DNA from: Mycolicibacterium aichiense
GTDB lineage: Bacteria; Actinomycetota; Actinomycetes; Mycobacteriales; Mycobacteriaceae
Length of the DNA: 64,000 nt
Direction: 5' to 3'
Assembly: GCF_010726245.1 (NCBI RefSeq)
Contig: NZ_AP022561.1
Span: 3,348,001 to 3,412,000 of the forward strand
Made by a program: the position numbers and the translations under genes. Below, piece after piece: positions 61,776-64,000 of the stretch; position 1 is the stretch's first letter, and every line of letters begins with the position of its first letter. The notes under the pieces were generated by a model that was not told where the DNA came from, did not search any database, and worked only from the letters and a program-made list of their open reading frames with translations.

Positions 61776-63466
61776 GTCCGAAACTCAACGATGCCCTGGC
61801 CAAGCAGGGCGACGCCATCGACTCCCGGTACCACCCGTCCGCCGCGGTTCGACGGCAGCTGAACAAGGTCTTCCCCACGCACTGGTCGTTCCTGCTGGGT
61901 GAGATCGCGATGTACAGCTTCATCGTGCTGCTGCTCACCGGCGTGTACCTGTCGCTGTTCTTCGACCCGTCGATGGCCGAAGTCACGTATCAGGGTGTCT
62001 ACCAACCGCTTCGGGGCATCGAGATGTCGAAGGCGTACGCCTCGACCCTCGACATCAGCTTCGAGATCCGCGGCGGTCTGTTCGTCCGCCAGATCCACCA
62101 CTGGGCCGCGCTGCTGTTCGCCGCGTCGATCATGGTGCACCTGGCTCGTATCTTCTTCACCGGCGCCTTCCGTCGGCCCCGCGAGGCCAACTGGGTCATC
62201 GGCTCGCTGCTGTTGATCCTGGCCATGTTCGAGGGGTACTTCGGCTACTCGCTGCCCGACGACCTGCTGTCCGGCATCGGCCTTCGTGCGGCGCTGTCGT
62301 CGATCACCATGAGCGTGCCGATCGTCGGAACCTGGTTGCACTGGGCGCTGTTCGGCGGTGACTTCCCCTGCGGTGGGGTGGGCTACCAGTGCAGCGCGGT
62401 GGGCACCCTGCTCCCCCGGATGTACGCCCTGCACATCCTGCTGATCCCCGGAATCATCCTGGCGCTCATCGGTGTTCACCTGGCGTTGGTGTGGTTCCAG
62501 AAGCACACCCAGTTCCCCGGGCCCGGCCGCACCGAGAAGAACGTCGTCGGCGTGCGGGTCATGCCGGTCTTCGCGGTCAAGTCCGGTGCGTTCTTCGCGG
62601 TGACCGTCGGCATCCTGGGACTGATGGGCGGCCTGCTGCAGATCAACCCGATCTGGCAGCTCGGCCCCTACAAGCCGTCTCAGGTGTCGGCAGGCAGCCA
62701 GCCCGACTTCTACATGATGTGGACGGAAGGCCTGGCCCGTATCTTCCCGCCGTGGGAGCTCTACCTCGGCCACCACACCATCCCGGCGGCGTTCTGGGTC
62801 GCGCTGGTCATGGGCCTGGTGTTCGGGCTGCTGATCGCCTACCCGTTCCTGGAGAAGAAGTTCACCGGGGACACCGCGCACCACAACCTGCTGCAGCGCC
62901 CGCGTGACGCTCCGACGCGGACCGCGATCGGTGCGATGGCGATCTCGCTGTACATGGTCTGGACGCTGGCCGCGATGAACGACGTCATCGCGCTGAAGTT
63001 CCACATCTCGCTGAACGCGACGACGTGGATCGGCCGTATCGGTTCGCTGGTGCTGCCGCCGCTGGTGTTCTTCATCGCCTACCGCTGGGCGGTCGGCCTG
63101 CAGCGCAGTGACCGTGACGTGCTCGAGCACGGCATCGAGACGGGCATCATCAAGCGCCTGCCGCACGGTGCCTATGTCGAGCTGCACCAGCCGCTCGGCC
63201 CGGTCGACGAGCATGGCCACCCGCTCCCGCTGGAGTACCAGGGAGCGGCTCTGCCCAAGCGGATGAACAAGTTGGGCTCCGGCGGCCGAACCGGCCACGG
63301 CAGCTTCCTCACCGCCGATCCGGCATCCGAGGATGCAGCGCTCAACGAGGCCGAACACGCCGCCGAGCACCGCACGCTCACCGCCCTGCGCGAATGGCAG
63401 GACAGCGAGTACAGCGGCAATGGAAATGGCAACGGCAACGGAAGTGGCAACGGCCACCACCACTAG
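61772..63466 (+). CDS. qcrB: Cytochrome b subunit QcrB
   Basis: 564 residues with eight or nine membrane helices. The heme-binding histidines are in [21 protein letters not shown] (in two parts: [22 protein letters not shown]) and the second helix group near [20 protein letters not shown]. The menaquinol site region [11 protein letters not shown] and the PEWY-like PPWELY are present. C-terminal cytoplasmic extension ends in an unusual Gly/Asn repeat with a terminal HHH. QcrB is a known target of telacebec-type inhibitors. Followed by a strong terminator. Confidence 0.97.
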   Translation: MSPKLNDALAKQGDAIDSRYHPSAAVRRQLNKVFPTHWSFLLGEIAMYSFIVLLLTGVYLSLFFDPSMAEVTYQGVYQPLRGIEMSKAYASTLDISFEIRGGLFVRQIHHWAALLFAASIMVHLARIFFTGAFRRPREANWVIGSLLLILAMFEGYFGYSLPDDLLSGIGLRAALSSITMSVPIVGTWLHWALFGGDFPCGGVGYQCSAVGTLLPRMYALHILLIPGIILALIGVHLALVWFQKHTQFPGPGRTEKNVVGVRVMPVFAVKSGAFFAVTVGILGLMGGLLQINPIWQLGPYKPSQVSAGSQPDFYMMWTEGLARIFPPWELYLGHHTIPAAFWVALVMGLVFGLLIAYPFLEKKFTGDTAHHNLLQRPRDAPTRTAIGAMAISLYMVWTLAAMNDVIALKFHISLNATTWIGRIGSLVLPPLVFFIAYRWAVGLQRSDRDVLEHGIETGIIKRLPHGAYVELHQPLGPVDEHGHPLPLEYQGAALPKRMNKLGSGGRTGHGSFLTADPASEDAALNEAEHAAEHRTLTALREWQDSEYSGNGNGNGNGSGNGHHH

Positions 63467-63475
63467 CATCAACCA

Positions 63476-63515
63476 AGAGAACCCCGGGTCCACAGGGCCC
63501 GGGGTTCTCTTGTCT
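63476..63515 (+). terminator. Intrinsic terminator after the ctaE-qcrCAB operon
   Basis: AGAGAACCCCGGG and CCCGGGGTTCTCT form a nearly perfect 13-15 bp stem around a short loop, 10 bp after the qcrB stop, followed by TGTCT. The stem is symmetric and would also act for the convergent gene at 63703. The remaining gap to 63702 holds a tandem repeat. Confidence 0.8.
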
Positions 63516-63591
63516 GAGTCAGTGAGCGTCGACGTCTCATCCAGCGCACGGATATGCGACCTCACTGCTCACTCGATGATTTACTGCCGCA

Positions 63592-63631
63592 CTCGAGTCT
63601 GCGCCCAGCGCATCGAGACTGCGCCCAGGGC
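63592..63631. repeat. Imperfect 20-bp tandem duplication
   Basis: Two adjacent 20-bp units (starting at 63592 and 63612) match closely, with core CGAG-TCTGCGCCCAG and CGAG-ACTGCGCCCAG. It lies in the gap between the convergent qcrB and the membrane protein gene. Possible replication slippage; no function assigned. Confidence 0.6.
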
Positions 63632-63702
63632 GCGTACCGCACACAATTGCCCACGTCCACCGCAGACCCGATGAGGCGTCCGCCAACGCAGTGAGCGCGA
63701 AA

Positions 63703-64000
63703 CTACGCCGACACTTCCTCTTCCACCGCGCCGTGCAGCTGACGCAGGTAGGTCACCGGGATGGCCGGCATCGCGACGGTGATGACTCCGGCGAGGCCGA
63801 GTGCCACCCAGGCCGCGGTGTCGTTGTCCACCGCCATCAGGTACGTCGCGGTCGACACCCCAACCAGCGCAAGGCCGATCGCGCCGGCCAGCATCACCGT
63901 GCAGCGCAGCCACAGCCGGTCCAGTTCGGTGGCCGGGATCAGCGGATCTGCCCGCCGCGACGCCGACGACTGGGCGAAGTCCGGCTGGTACCGCTCGTAG
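63703..64000 (-). CDS. Conserved membrane protein, C-terminal part (Rv2197c-like, partial)
   Basis: The frame is open from the stop at 63705-63703 to the window edge, so the 5' end is cut off. The visible 98 residues include a cytoplasmic part (YERYQPDFAQSSASRRADP, ATELDRLWLRC), two membrane helices (about MLAGAIGLALVGVSTATYLM and WVALGLAGVITVAMPAIPV) and a short acidic end GAVEEEVSA. Position next to qcrB matches Rv2197c. Function unknown; convergent with the qcr operon. Confidence 0.85.
   Translation of the reverse strand, partial: YERYQPDFAQSSASRRADPLIPATELDRLWLRCTVMLAGAIGLALVGVSTATYLMAVDNDTAAWVALGLAGVITVAMPAIPVTYLRQLHGAVEEEVSA

Noticed and set aside
61589..63565. 658-codon minus-strand frame over qcrB
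   Set aside because: Antisense shadow of qcrB, rich in Asp/Arg/Gln/His.

Overview
The window is a GC-rich actinobacterial chromosome segment. Gene content and order point to a Mycobacterium/Mycolicibacterium species. It carries the whole mycobacterial division and cell-wall (dcw) cluster from mraZ to wag31, followed by the conserved block lppM, idsA2, mptA, pknL, aroG, fadD15, pimB', the ripC-like gene, trpD and ctaE-qcrCAB, in the order of M. tuberculosis Rv2144c to Rv2197c. Several genes found at this locus in M. tuberculosis are absent: the IS6110/PE_PGRS insertions, Rv2159c-Rv2162c and the MTHFR-like Rv2172c. This suggests a fast-growing or environmental species. I saw no tRNA, rRNA, CRISPR array, prophage or insertion sequence.

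Positions 1-4640 hold an uptake and sensing unit. tctC-tctB-tctA (minus strand, tctA cut by the window edge) encode a tripartite tricarboxylate transporter. A divergent CitA/DcuS-type histidine kinase and CitB-type response regulator follow on the plus strand. A perfect inverted repeat lies between the two units.

Positions 4688-10187 are a compact plus-strand accessory operon: acetamidase/formamidase, RidA, a PAPS-type sulfotransferase, an alkylsulfatase-like metallo-beta-lactamase protein with altered metal ligands, an SDR oxidoreductase and a class-I glutamine amidotransferase. I do not recognise it as a described pathway, and it is the best candidate for something new. A lipoprotein with a C39-like protease domain, a pyruvate-kinase-like protein of unusual architecture and an SRPBCC-epimerase fusion follow.

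Positions 14350-35302 are the dcw cluster, all on the minus strand and mostly coupled by 4-bp overlaps: mraZ, rsmH, an FtsL-like gene, pbpB, murE, murF, mraY, murD, ftsW, murG, murC, ftsQ, ftsZ, pgeF/yfiH, yggS, sepF, yggT, wag31 and a small membrane protein. The gap upstream of mraZ carries four GTGG boxes at exact 10-bp spacing, a textbook MraZ operator, plus a second two-box copy in the opposite orientation.

Positions 35615-49510 hold DUF3040, GNAT, lppM, idsA2, mptA, an Rv2175c-like regulator, pknL, aroG, an exoribonuclease, the LM/LAM alpha-1,2-mannosyltransferase homologue (Rv2181), a PlsC acyltransferase, an ArsA-like ATPase and two SRPBCC proteins. Many of these serve envelope glycolipid synthesis (PIM/LM/LAM). 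Positions 49576-56084 carry fadD15, then a small secreted protein and a cutinase-like protein between fadD15 and pimB', a gluzincin-type metalloprotease whose reading frame lacks a standard start, an NlpC/P60 peptidoglycan hydrolase and a small Cys-rich protein.

Positions 56215-64000 carry a DEDD exonuclease/GIY-YIG fusion, trpD (its 3' end overlapping the exonuclease gene antisense by 126 bp), ctaE-qcrC-qcrA-qcrB (the cytochrome bcc part of the bcc-aa3 supercomplex), a strong terminator, and the C-terminal part of an Rv2197c-like membrane protein.
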